DNA of 64,000 nt from Actinomycetes bacterium (GTDB lineage: Bacteria; Actinomycetota; Actinomycetes; Actinomycetales; Micrococcaceae), in NCBI GenBank assembly GCA_023426375.1, contig JAFAAV010000051.1:28671-92670 (forward strand), written 5' to 3'. The position numbers and the translations under genes are program-made. The notes under the pieces are model-generated. The model saw only the letters and a list, made by a program, of their open reading frames with translations. It was not told the DNA's origin and made no database searches. Positions within the stretch are counted from its first letter, which is position 1; each line of letters begins with the position of its first letter. Below, one piece after another: positions 1 through 8,382 of this stretch.

Positions 1-1
1 C

Positions 2-2092
2 GAAGAGCTGCTGGCGGCGGAAGACCGGCTCATCGACCGTTCCCACGCGACGACCGGGCCGACCGTGGAGCTGGCCACCGTCGAGCGGATCACCAGCAAA
101 CCGGATGCGGAGGGCCGCCGGCTCGGCCCCGATCAGGCCGATGCCCTTCAGCGGATCGCCGTGTCGGGCCGGGTCGTGGACGTGCTCGTCGGGCCGGCAG
201 GTGCGGGGAAGACGACGGCGATGAGGGCGTTGAAGCGGGCCTGGGAGAAGCAGCACGGCGTAGGCAGCGTGGTGGGATTGGCGCCGTCGGAGAATGCGGC
301 GCAGGTGCTCGGCGAGGAGCTGGGGATCGAGACGGAGAACACGGCCCGCTGGTGGCAGATGCACCTCCTGCACGGGAGCACGTTCGAGAAGGATCAGCTC
401 GTGATCCTCGATGAGGCCTCGCTGGCCGGCACCGGCTCGCTCGATCGCATCACCGGCCTCGCCGAGCAAGCCGGCGCGAAAGTGCTGCTCGTGGGCGACT
501 GGTCGCAACTCCAAGCCGTGGATGCGGGCGGGGCGTTCGGGATGCTCGTCCACGACCGCGACGACGCCCCCGAACTGATCGATGTGCACCGGTTCACGCA
601 GGCGTGGGAGAAGGCCAACTCGCTGGCCCTGCGGCACGGGCGCACCCCGGCGATCGACACGCTCATCGAGCACGACAGGGTGCGCGGCGGGGAACAGTAC
701 GCGATGGTCGATGCCGCCTACACCGCCTGGCGGGCCGACGTGCAAGCGGGGTGGGCGTCGATCCTCGTCGCCGAAACCCGCGAGACCGTCACCCAGCTCA
801 ACGAGCGGGCCCGCGCCGACCTCATCCTCGACCGCACGATCACCCCCAGCCGAGAAGTCACCCTGCACGACGGCACCCAGGCGTGCAAGGGTGACCGGGT
901 CATCACAAGGGAGAACGACCGGCGGCTGCGGTCGAAGAACGGCAAGAACTGGGTGCGCAACGGCGACCGCTGGACCATCACCGCCGTTTCCAGCGATGGG
1001 TCGATCACCGTCCGCCCCGCCGGACGACGCTTCGGCGGCTCACTGGTGCTCCCCGCCGCCTACGTCGCCGAACAGGTCGAGCTCGGGTATGCGATCACCG
1101 GGCACCGCGCCCAGGGCGTCACGGTCGACACCGCGCACACGGTCGTGACGGCGACGACGACGCGGGAGAACTTCTACGTCGCGATGACCCGCGGCCGGCA
1201 CGGGAACTATGCCTACGTCGCCACCGACACCACAGACGACGCGCATGTCGCCCCGCACCCCTCCGACAACCCCGACGCCACCGCCCGGTCCGTCCTGTAC
1301 GGGGTGCTCCAGCACGTCGGCGCCGAGCTGTCCGCGCAGGAGACCGTCACCGCCGAGCAGGAGCGCTGGGGGTCCATCGCTCAGTTGGTGGCGGAGTACG
1401 AGACCATCGCCCAAGCCGGCCAGCACGACCGCTGGGCCACCCTCCTCGAAACCTCCGGCCTCACCGAGGGGCAGGTCGATCTCGTGCTCGGCTCCGACGC
1501 CTACGGTGCCCTGTCCGCGGAGCTGCGCCGCGCCGAGGCCAACCATCACGACCTCGATGAGTTGTTCCCGCGGCTCGTGGCGGCGCGGGACTTCGCCGAT
1601 GCCGACGACATCGCCTCGGTCCTGCACCACCGCCTTGCCCGCGCTACCGCCCGCCCCGCCGGGTCCGGACGCACCCGCCGGTCACCGCGGCTGATCGCCG
1701 GGCTCATCCCGTATGCCTCCGGCGTCACCGACCCCGAGATGCACCACGCCCTCACCGAACGCGAAGAGCTCATCGAGCACCGCGCATCCGCGGTCCTCGA
1801 CCGCGACCTGAACGAGGGAGAACCATGGACGGCCGCGCTCGGAACCAAGCCAGCAGACGCACGCACGGCGCAGCGATGGCGGCAAGCAGGCCGGGTCGTC
1901 GCCGCCTATCGCGACCGGTACCAGATCACCGACGACACCCCGCTCGGCCCAGGGCCCGGGTCGGATGCGCAGAAACTCGACGCCGCCCGCGCCACCGCCG
2001 CGCTCACCCGGGCCCAGCAGCTCAGCCGCCACACCCCGAACACCGAGCAGCCGGACCTCACCATGGAGGCCCGGCAGGGCCGCACGCTCTGA
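2..2092 (+). CDS. traA: MobF-family conjugative relaxase TraA, C-terminal helicase part (5' truncated by window)
   Basis: The reading frame is open from the first bases of the window, so the N-terminal relaxase domain lies outside; 696 residues are visible. They carry an SF1 RecD/TraI-type helicase: Walker A GPAGAGKTT, Walker B VILDEASL, a motif III stretch VGDWSQLQAVDAGGAF, then SITVRP...GHRAQGVTVD and the terminal motif YVAMTRGR. MobF relaxases nick at oriT with the missing N-terminal domain and unwind the transferred strand with this domain. The last 250 residues are charged, helical and have no recognised motif. The gene converges on a DprA-like gene 8 bp away, a pairing fitting an integrative conjugative element or conjugative plasmid. 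The family call is firm; whether the whole protein is intact cannot be seen. Confidence 0.9.
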   Translation, partial: EELLAAEDRLIDRSHATTGPTVELATVERITSKPDAEGRRLGPDQADALQRIAVSGRVVDVLVGPAGAGKTTAMRALKRAWEKQHGVGSVVGLAPSENAAQVLGEELGIETENTARWWQMHLLHGSTFEKDQLVILDEASLAGTGSLDRITGLAEQAGAKVLLVGDWSQLQAVDAGGAFGMLVHDRDDAPELIDVHRFTQAWEKANSLALRHGRTPAIDTLIEHDRVRGGEQYAMVDAAYTAWRADVQAGWASILVAETRETVTQLNERARADLILDRTITPSREVTLHDGTQACKGDRVITRENDRRLRSKNGKNWVRNGDRWTITAVSSDGSITVRPAGRRFGGSLVLPAAYVAEQVELGYAITGHRAQGVTVDTAHTVVTATTTRENFYVAMTRGRHGNYAYVATDTTDDAHVAPHPSDNPDATARSVLYGVLQHVGAELSAQETVTAEQERWGSIAQLVAEYETIAQAGQHDRWATLLETSGLTEGQVDLVLGSDAYGALSAELRRAEANHHDLDELFPRLVAARDFADADDIASVLHHRLARATARPAGSGRTRRSPRLIAGLIPYASGVTDPEMHHALTEREELIEHRASAVLDRDLNEGEPWTAALGTKPADARTAQRWRQAGRVVAAYRDRYQITDDTPLGPGPGSDAQKLDAARATAALTRAQQLSRHTPNTEQPDLTMEARQGRTL

Positions 2093-2100
2093 CCCGCGGA

Positions 2101-3105
2101 TCAGAGGGAGCGGCCGGGCCGGTACTGATCGACGGCATCGAGATCGCGACCGGCGCTCAGCCCCGTGGTTCGTGCCGGGGCCTGGCGTCGTCGGTCGCTG
2201 GTGAGGGTGGCGAGGTCGTGGTGGCCGGTCACGAGGGTGGCGGTGCCCTCGCTCAGCAGCAGATGCGTGCCGGTGCTCGCCGCGGACGTGACCGGCCCGG
2301 GCACCGCCCCAACCCCACGACCGAGGGTATGCGCTTCGCGGGCGACGTGCAGGGAGCCGGAGCGTGCCCCGGCTTCCACGATCACCGTCGCCGAGGACAG
2401 TGCCGCCAGGAGCCGGCCGCGGGCCATGAACCGGTGCCGGGTCGGCGCCGACCCGGGCGGCATCTCACTCATCAGCAACCCCACGTCACCCACCCGTTCG
2501 AGCATGTCGCGATGCCCCGCCGGGTAGAGCCGGTCCGGCCCGCCGGCCATCACCGCGATCGTCTGCCCACCGCTACTCAGCGCAGCGCGGTGCGCGGCAC
2601 CGTCGATGCCGTAGGCACCGCCGGAGACCACGATCTGCTCCGCGTTCGACGCATCGTGGGCGAACTCGCCGGCGACGTGATCGCCGTAACCAGTCGAGGC
2701 TCGTGAACCGGTGATCGTCACCCGCGTCTCCTGCCCGCTTGCGAGGAACGAGGTCGCCCCCTTCGCCCACAGCACATACGGGGCACGATCGCCCAGCGCG
2801 TCCACCGAGACCGGCCAATGCGCATCGCCAGGGATCAGCGGCGCATACGACCCGTGCAGCAGCCCCGCCAGATCATCGCCGAGGCCGCCCCGGGAAGCGA
2901 ACTGCTCCGCGGTGTGGTGCAGGATCGACGCTTCCTCAACCCGGACGCCGGGCATCGGCCCGCCCGTGTCGAGGAGCCGGAGGGTCTCGACGGCGCCTTC
3001 GCGGCGCAGCAGGCGACCGACGGTGCGGTCGGCGGGCTCGATCATCATCGAGAGCATCACGCGGGCCATCCGCTCATCGGAGGCATAGTCAGCCAGAGCA
3101 ACCAT
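2101..3105 (-). CDS. dprA: DprA/Smf-family DNA-processing protein
   Basis: DprA proteins bind single-stranded DNA and load RecA during uptake or transfer. The Rossmann-like DprA core is clear: VTITGSRASTGYGDHVA, then VVSGGAYGIDGAAHRAAL, then AVMAGGPDRLYPAGHRDML. A C-terminal glycine/serine stretch SGSLHVAREAHTLGR and GAVPGPV complete the family signature. The ATG at 3105 (334 residues) was preferred over an upstream GTG at 3156 because it has a GGAAGGA ribosome site 7 bases before it. It is followed by the converging traA end. A second DprA linked to a relaxase rather than to topA/rnhB is typical of mobile elements, so a role in handling incoming single strands is inferred, not shown. Confidence 0.85.
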   Translation of the reverse strand: MVALADYASDERMARVMLSMMIEPADRTVGRLLRREGAVETLRLLDTGGPMPGVRVEEASILHHTAEQFASRGGLGDDLAGLLHGSYAPLIPGDAHWPVSVDALGDRAPYVLWAKGATSFLASGQETRVTITGSRASTGYGDHVAGEFAHDASNAEQIVVSGGAYGIDGAAHRAALSSGGQTIAVMAGGPDRLYPAGHRDMLERVGDVGLLMSEMPPGSAPTRHRFMARGRLLAALSSATVIVEAGARSGSLHVAREAHTLGRGVGAVPGPVTSAASTGTHLLLSEGTATLVTGHHDLATLTSDRRRQAPARTTGLSAGRDLDAVDQYRPGRSL

Positions 3106-3191
3106 GACCGGGTCCTTCCACTCACCAGGCACTACCAGCGCAGGTGCACCCGGCACCGCGACGAGACCTTCCCCTTCGCCCGGCCCCGGCG

Positions 3192-3311
3192 TAAACTAGG
3201 AGGTGAAGCGCAGGCATTCCATTTGTAGGGTCCTTCGGGATCGCCCCTTCCGGGGCCACCACCAACACGCCGCTTCTCGATCATTCGAACCGTGTTGAAT
3301 GGAGGCCCACG
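3192..3311 (+). promoter_or_regulatory. Leader region upstream of the 3312 membrane protein
   Basis: A TAAACT hexamer (3192-3197) could be a -10 element. It directly abuts AGGAGGTGA (3198-3206), a perfect anti-16S match, but no ATG, GTG or TTG follows at proper distance; an ATT codon at 3216 does, and it is in frame with the ATG at 3312. A small hairpin GCCCC-TTCC-GGGGC follows near 3245-3259. Promoter, leader or non-canonical AUU start are all possible; these readings partly exclude each other. Confidence 0.35.
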
Positions 3312-3719
3312 ATGTTCCTCAGCGACCGCGTCCGACGCCGCTGGCGCCGGAGCGAGAGCACCGCCCGGAACCTGGAACCGGCCCTCCGGCTCTTCCCGAC
3401 GAACCGCGTCCGCGATGCCGTCTACACCCGCCGTGGACTCAAATGGGGCGTTCCCGCGATGCTGCTCGCCGCCCCCTACATCGCCGCCGCCAAACTCCTG
3501 ACCGACCACATCGAGCAGGGCGGCCCCGGCTGGCTCCACCTGGTCGTCTTGCTGTGCGCATGGAACGCGCTCAAGATGCTCTGGCTCGGCCCGATGAGCC
3601 TCATCGCCCTCGCCCGCGTCCGCCACCGCGAGCACGTCCAGCGTCGCACCGCCCGCCGCGAAGCCGAGTCGCGAGGTACGCCGGATGAGGTTCTGGTCAC
3701 GGCCGGAGGTGGGTCATGA
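3312..3719 (+). CDS. Small membrane protein of unknown function
   Basis: The product has 135 residues, with an Arg-rich N-terminus, two hydrophobic segments (about residues 46-62 and 76-100) and a basic C-terminal tail, so a two-pass inner membrane protein is expected. The ATG follows TGGAGGCCCACG, a good ribosome site. Its last codons overlap the next gene by four bases (ATGA), indicating translational coupling to the resolvase-like gene. No family was recognised. Position between conjugation genes and the Qat locus suggests element housekeeping, which is inference only. An AUU-initiated form with 32 extra residues is conceivable. Confidence 0.6.
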   Translation: MFLSDRVRRRWRRSESTARNLEPALRLFPTNRVRDAVYTRRGLKWGVPAMLLAAPYIAAAKLLTDHIEQGGPGWLHLVVLLCAWNALKMLWLGPMSLIALARVRHREHVQRRTARREAESRGTPDEVLVTAGGGS

Positions 3720-4117
3720 AGGCTGTCATCTACCGGTACAGCGCGGCAGAGAACCCGACCTGGCTGGACCAGCAAGAAGCCGACTGCCGCCGCTACGCCG
3801 ACGAACTCGGCATGACCGTCACCGAGGTCTTCACCGACGTCGGGCGCAGTCGTTACGGTCTGCAAGGCGTCCTCGATGCCGTCGAGCGGGAGGACGTGAC
3901 CGGGCTCATCGTCACCGACCTCGCTCGGCTCGGCTCCAAGTACGCCGATCACGTCGCCGTCGTCCAGCAGCTCCACGACGCCGGAGTCGACATCCACGTC
4001 ACCAAAGACCGCACGACAAGCTCCGTCGAGGAGGACCTGATCGCCGTCAGGCAGGCACACCTCGATGCTCAGGCCCGGCGGCCGTTCCCCTCCGGTGGCA
4101 ACGGCTCCACGGACTGA
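3716..4117 (+). CDS. Serine recombinase (resolvase) N-terminal-domain protein lacking a DNA-binding domain
   Basis: The first 100 residues resemble the catalytic domain of resolvase/invertase proteins: AVIYRYSAAEN places a serine (S9) where the nucleophile sits, followed by LDQQEADCRRYADELGM, a strand-turn with VFTDVGRSRYGLQGVLDAVE and GLIVTDLARLGS. At 133 residues it ends after the catalytic domain and has no recombinase or helix-turn-helix domain. Resolvases need a DNA-binding part, so it may act with a partner, be regulatory, or be a remnant. It overlaps the upstream membrane protein gene by four bases. The fold call is reasonable; recombination activity is doubtful. Confidence 0.65.
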   Translation: MKAVIYRYSAAENPTWLDQQEADCRRYADELGMTVTEVFTDVGRSRYGLQGVLDAVEREDVTGLIVTDLARLGSKYADHVAVVQQLHDAGVDIHVTKDRTTSSVEEDLIAVRQAHLDAQARRPFPSGGNGSTD

Positions 4118-4299
4118 CCCGCTACGGCCGCCGAGGGCTCCCTGCGTGTCGGCCCCGAATGCGAGGGCAAACATGAGATCCTGAACGGAAAACTTGGGCC
4201 GTCGGATGCTTGTGCGCGCTGCGCGCACCGCCCCGACGGCGGACGAGCTCGCGGCAGGTCTCACAGAACCGCCTTCGCAGCTGAACGTGAGGAGGCGTG

Positions 4300-6306
4300 A
4301 TGTCCACGATCGAGGACCTTCGCGGTCGCCTCTGGTCCGATGAGCCGTCGAAAGTGGACTTCCTCGCGGCGCGGGCCATCGCGGAAACAGTCTCCGACGC
4401 CGTGCTCGATGACGCGCTCGATCCGCTGGCGATCGGACTGTCCGGCCCGTGGGGCAGCGGCAAGACCACCGTCCTTGAACTCATCAAGGCCGATCTTGAC
4501 TCCCGCAGCGACCCCGAGAACGCCAAGATCATCACCGTCCGCACCGACCCCTGGCGTTACGACCCTGCCGTGGGCGCGAAGGAAAGCCTGATCGGTGAGG
4601 TCCTCGACGCCATCGCGGCCGAACTCACCGAACGCCTCAAGGACGTCGAGGAGTCCAAGGGCGAGAAGATCAAGAAGCTCCTGAAGAGGCTCTCTGATCG
4701 GGTCGACTGGGCCAAGGCGGTCAAGCTCGCCGCCAAGTCGTCGCTCACCCTGCAGATCCCCGGTGTCAGCGACGTGCTGAATCTCATCCGCGAACCGGCG
4801 TCCGAGGGGACTGACGCCGGCGACCAGCCGCGGGGCCTGGCCGGTTTCAAGGCCGAGTTCGCTGAGCTGTTGGGGGCCGAGGAGATGGCTCACGTACGCC
4901 GGGTGGCGGTGCTGGTCGACGACCTCGACCGGTGCCTGGTGGATACCGTCGTGGAGACCCTGGAAGCGATCCGTCTCTTCCTGAGCGTTGAGGGCATGGC
5001 GTTCGTCATCGCGGCAGACGAGGACCGGGTCGCCGATGCGATCCGCACCCGCCTGCCAGATTCGAGCATGCCCACGGAACGTCCAGAGGACGAAGACGCT
5101 CTCCCGGCGGAACCCCCGTCCAAGCTCTATCTGCACAAGATCGTCCAGACCACCGTCCCACTGCCAGCTCTGGGTGCCTTCGACACCGAGTCGTATGTGC
5201 TCTTGCTGCAGCTGCAGAATCGCGTTGACCAGCGTCTCACCGATGAGCAACTGGAAAAGGTCATCACCGAATGCCACCGGCTCCGCATGGCCGGCGCTCT
5301 CGACGACCTCCAGGCGCCTGACGACCTCGACGTCCAGCGAGAGCTGTCTTTCGCGCGTCGGCTCACCACGATCCTCTACGAGAAACTCCGGGGCAACCCG
5401 CGGCGCATCAAGCGATTCCTCAACGACCTGAACATCCGTCGATCCATCGCTGCGCGGCGGGGCATCGAGCTCGACTTCGACGTCGTCGCCAAGCTCATGG
5501 TTCTCGAAGTCCTCCTGCCGGATCAGTTCCAGTCCGTGCTGTCATGGTTGCGAACCGGTGAGCTTCGAGATCGACTGGAGTCGCTGGAAGCGCAAGCCAA
5601 CCGGCCGAAAGAACCTCCCGTCCCCGCTCCGCCAACTGACCTCGCCGACCACGCACCGGATGAACCCGCCGAGATGGCTGCGGACGTGACCGGAGCGGAA
5701 CCGGACGACACCGCGGAGGATGCGCGACCATCCGAAGCGGAAGACGCGCCGACCCAAGCAGCGTCAGCAGCCGCGGTCGCCCCGCACTTCGCCGAGGACA
5801 TGATTCGGTGGGCCAAGCTCCCACCGGATCTTCATGACCTCGACCTGAGCCCGTACCTGCACCTGGCGGCATCCTTCCGCGGCGACCTCCTGGTCAGCGC
5901 CGAGCTTCCCCAACATCTCCGCGATCTGGCCGCGCAGCTGGCCTCGACCCGCACGGTGGACAGGCGGCAGCTCACCGACGAGAGCCTGCGAGCGCTCACG
6001 ACCGACGATGTCGATCAGCTGCTGCGGCACCTGGGGCTGCGCGCACGAGACCGTGTCCAGGAGCAGCGCGGCGCGGTCTCCGGAATCGTCAGACTCGCCA
6101 CCGCACATGTCGCAGTGCAACCGGCCGCGCTTGACGCGTTCCGCCGGCTCCCGGCCTCCGATCTGCAGCCCGGCACCGCCGTCATCCTCGCCGGGGTCGA
6201 GATCCCCGGGATGAAGGACGTCATCAACGCGTTGGCCGCGCAGCTCCCAGACGGCAACATCAAGAAGGCGCTCACCACGCCGCCACCGAAGGGCGGTAAG
6301 CGCTGA
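4300..6306 (+). CDS. qatA: QatA: KAP-family P-loop ATPase of the Qat antiphage system
   Basis: The product has 668 residues, with a Walker A GPWGSGKTT at residues 49-57 and a Walker B VLVDDLDR near 203-210, the DDLDR signature of KAP NTPases. Then come FVIAADEDRVADAIRTR and a NPRRIKRFLNDLN helix, also typical of KAP proteins. An acidic, Pro/Ala-rich linker (about residues 440-490) separates a C-terminal region of unknown function. Qat (QatABCD) was described as an antiphage system with an ATPase of this class first in the operon. The ATG at 4300 has GGAGG four bases upstream; a GTG at 4297 is the alternative. Its stop overlaps qatB by one base. Alone a KAP protein would be ambiguous; the following three genes fix the identity. 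Confidence 0.9.
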   Translation: MSTIEDLRGRLWSDEPSKVDFLAARAIAETVSDAVLDDALDPLAIGLSGPWGSGKTTVLELIKADLDSRSDPENAKIITVRTDPWRYDPAVGAKESLIGEVLDAIAAELTERLKDVEESKGEKIKKLLKRLSDRVDWAKAVKLAAKSSLTLQIPGVSDVLNLIREPASEGTDAGDQPRGLAGFKAEFAELLGAEEMAHVRRVAVLVDDLDRCLVDTVVETLEAIRLFLSVEGMAFVIAADEDRVADAIRTRLPDSSMPTERPEDEDALPAEPPSKLYLHKIVQTTVPLPALGAFDTESYVLLLQLQNRVDQRLTDEQLEKVITECHRLRMAGALDDLQAPDDLDVQRELSFARRLTTILYEKLRGNPRRIKRFLNDLNIRRSIAARRGIELDFDVVAKLMVLEVLLPDQFQSVLSWLRTGELRDRLESLEAQANRPKEPPVPAPPTDLADHAPDEPAEMAADVTGAEPDDTAEDARPSEAEDAPTQAASAAAVAPHFAEDMIRWAKLPPDLHDLDLSPYLHLAASFRGDLLVSAELPQHLRDLAAQLASTRTVDRRQLTDESLRALTTDDVDQLLRHLGLRARDRVQEQRGAVSGIVRLATAHVAVQPAALDAFRRLPASDLQPGTAVILAGVEIPGMKDVINALAAQLPDGNIKKALTTPPPKGGKR

Positions 6307-7094
6307 TGGGAACAAAAGGCTCCTACTCCGGCAGCGCCGCCGGTGGTGACCTGCGCGACGGACTCGACGACTGGCTGGCCAACCTCCCCGGGGCTGACGG
6401 CCAGGTCCCGCCGCCCTCAGGCAGCCAGCCCTCGCTTCTCTCCCCGCTGAAGCAGTCCCCGAACTCACCAGCCGGCAGGGTGCTGCCCACGGCCGCGCTC
6501 TTCCGTTCCTCCCGCGGCGGAGGGGGAAGGGGCGGGGGTGGTGGCCGCCGGAGCGGCGAGAGCCTCACGCGATCGACGGCAGCCTCCGCGCGTTCCGCCG
6601 GCCGTGGGGCCGCAGCGGCATACGCGTACCGCAGTGGCGACGCGCAGACTCTCCGCGATCTCGGCCTGGACTACGACGCACTGCGAGCCAACCCGAACAT
6701 CTTTGACGTCGCCCACCAGATCGCACAGAAAGTCTGTGAGGATCTCCCCGCGGGAACGATCGAAACTGCGGAGCAGATGGAGGTCGTCGGCAGGCTCGCC
6801 GAATGGCTCGTCGAGAGCGACAGCACGGGAACGGACGTGTCGCTCGGGCAGATCGCCGAGGAAGCGGTCGCCCTGATCCTGGCCGAGGCATACCTCGTGG
6901 AGACCGCATCCAGTCTGAACACTAAGGACATGTCAGGGGCCGAACGCGCGGCGTTCGAGGACGGGATTCGTCAGGCCGCGGAAGAGCTTGCCGCGCACGC
7001 GGACCTCTCGCCCAGCGGGCCCAGCGCCGAGGAGTTCACGCGCGCGATCGAAGACGGACTGGAATATCTCAGAACCATCCATGAGGCGGATTGA
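6306..7094 (+). CDS. qatB: QatB: Qat antiphage system protein of unknown function
   Basis: The product has 262 residues, starting MGTKGSYSGS, with a low-complexity Gly/Arg-rich stretch around residues 68-85 and a helical acidic C-terminal half. No catalytic motif is visible, as expected for QatB, whose role in the system is not known. Identity rests on position between a KAP ATPase and a QueC-like protein, plus the Gly/Ser-rich N-terminus typical of these proteins. Start and qatA stop share one base (TGATG), so translation is coupled. The downstream qatC start lies at its end. Confidence 0.8.
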   Translation: MGTKGSYSGSAAGGDLRDGLDDWLANLPGADGQVPPPSGSQPSLLSPLKQSPNSPAGRVLPTAALFRSSRGGGGRGGGGGRRSGESLTRSTAASARSAGRGAAAAYAYRSGDAQTLRDLGLDYDALRANPNIFDVAHQIAQKVCEDLPAGTIETAEQMEVVGRLAEWLVESDSTGTDVSLGQIAEEAVALILAEAYLVETASSLNTKDMSGAERAAFEDGIRQAAEELAAHADLSPSGPSAEEFTRAIEDGLEYLRTIHEAD

Positions 7095-7095
7095 G

Positions 7096-8382
7096 ATGGC
7101 GCAGTTCGACCTTCGTTTCCAAGTCCCATCGGCGCTCACTCCCGAGTCCGCCGATCGCACGTTCTACTGGCCCACCGCTGGGGCCGGCACCTTCAACACC
7201 TCCCTGGGGCCCCGGCTGGGCAAGCTCGGCCCGGTGCGACGCGAGAACATCGAACTGTTCCGCCTCGCCGCGATGGTCTACGCCGCAGACCGCTCCGTCC
7301 CGCGACGGGCCGGCCGCGTCAACTGGACCCAACGCCACATTGCCCTGAGCGTCCCCGTCCACGACACGGCACCCTGGAACGCCATCACGGACCAGCTGCA
7401 GCAGCTCCTCGACTTCTTGTCGGGTGACCGATGGAGGCTCACCTTCCGTGCAGCACGCATCCCTCGTGAGGACATCGCGCCCAACGGGTATCCCGACGTG
7501 CAGCGGGTGGTGCTCATGAGCGGCGGCGCCGACTCCGCCACCGGTGCATTCCTCGCGCGCACCCGGCCCGAACCGCATCTGCTTGTCTCTCACGTCGGGG
7601 CGACATCGATCTCACCCATTCAGCAGGACGTCGCCGAACGCATCCGAGACCTCTGCCCCGAGGGCAGCACGCAGCAGCACGCGCAGATCCGCTTCACCCG
7701 ACGCCAGACACAACCCGGAGGACACCGGTTCAAGAATGAGAACACCACGCGAACCCGATCGTTCCTGTTCCTCGCGCTCGGCCTCGCCCTCGCCTCGGTC
7801 AACGAGGTGGAGCTCTGGATCCCCGAGAACGGGTTCGCGTCACTGAACCCACCCCTGGGCCCTGACCAGCTCGGCAGTCTCTCCACCCGCACCACCCACC
7901 CGTGGTTCCTCACCGAACTGTCCAGACTCGTCTCCGCCGCTGGCGCATGGGGGACCCTGTCCAATCCATTCGCGGCGCAGACGAAGGGCGAGATGTTCCG
8001 GTGGCTGGCGGACCAGGTCGGCGATGGCCCGGCCTCGGACCTGCTCAGCGCCACCAACTCGTGCGCGTTCACCAACCGACGATGGCTCGGCGTGACAGCG
8101 ACCGATCATTGCGGAACGTGCTTCGGGTGCCTGGTGCGCCGGGCATCGTTTGCGGCCGCGGAACTCACCGACCGAAGCACCTATGTGATCGACGCCCCTC
8201 CCAGCGAGGCCGCGAGATCTCAGCTCGAAAAGGCGTCGATCCTTCCCAGCATCCGCGGATTCGTGGCCCGCGGAATCCGGGTCAGCGACATCGCAGCGAT
8301 GCGCCTGCCTGACGGGTACTCCGCATCCGACGCCCGTGACCTCTGCGTCCGCGGCGCACGCGAGCTGGAAACGCTGACATGA
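7096..8382 (+). CDS. qatC: QatC: QueC-like PP-loop protein of the Qat antiphage system
   Basis: The protein has 428 residues from the ATG at 7096, chosen because GAGG at 7083-7086 sits nine bases upstream; an ATG at 7081 overlapping the qatB end is the alternative. An adenylating PP-loop VVLMSGGADSATGA lies near residues 138-151, and a cysteine cluster CGTCFGC near the C-terminus matches the zinc site of QueC (7-cyano-7-deazaguanine synthase). The N-terminal 130 residues are an extension not present in QueC. QueC makes preQ0 for tRNA; in Qat the QueC homologue is needed for phage defence and may modify or deazaguanylate a target. No other queuosine genes are present here, which argues against tRNA metabolism. 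Confidence 0.9.
   Translation: MAQFDLRFQVPSALTPESADRTFYWPTAGAGTFNTSLGPRLGKLGPVRRENIELFRLAAMVYAADRSVPRRAGRVNWTQRHIALSVPVHDTAPWNAITDQLQQLLDFLSGDRWRLTFRAARIPREDIAPNGYPDVQRVVLMSGGADSATGAFLARTRPEPHLLVSHVGATSISPIQQDVAERIRDLCPEGSTQQHAQIRFTRRQTQPGGHRFKNENTTRTRSFLFLALGLALASVNEVELWIPENGFASLNPPLGPDQLGSLSTRTTHPWFLTELSRLVSAAGAWGTLSNPFAAQTKGEMFRWLADQVGDGPASDLLSATNSCAFTNRRWLGVTATDHCGTCFGCLVRRASFAAAELTDRSTYVIDAPPSEAARSQLEKASILPSIRGFVARGIRVSDIAAMRLPDGYSASDARDLCVRGARELETLT

Noticed and set aside
582..1148. Long open frames on other strands and phases of traA and most other genes
   Set aside because: High GC content produces long antisense and shifted frames. They show Arg/Pro/Ala-rich composition without motifs and lie under recognised genes.
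7096..8382. QueC-like protein read as queuosine biosynthesis
   Set aside because: No queA, queD, queE or tgt lies nearby, there is a long N-terminal extension, and the context is exactly QatABCD.
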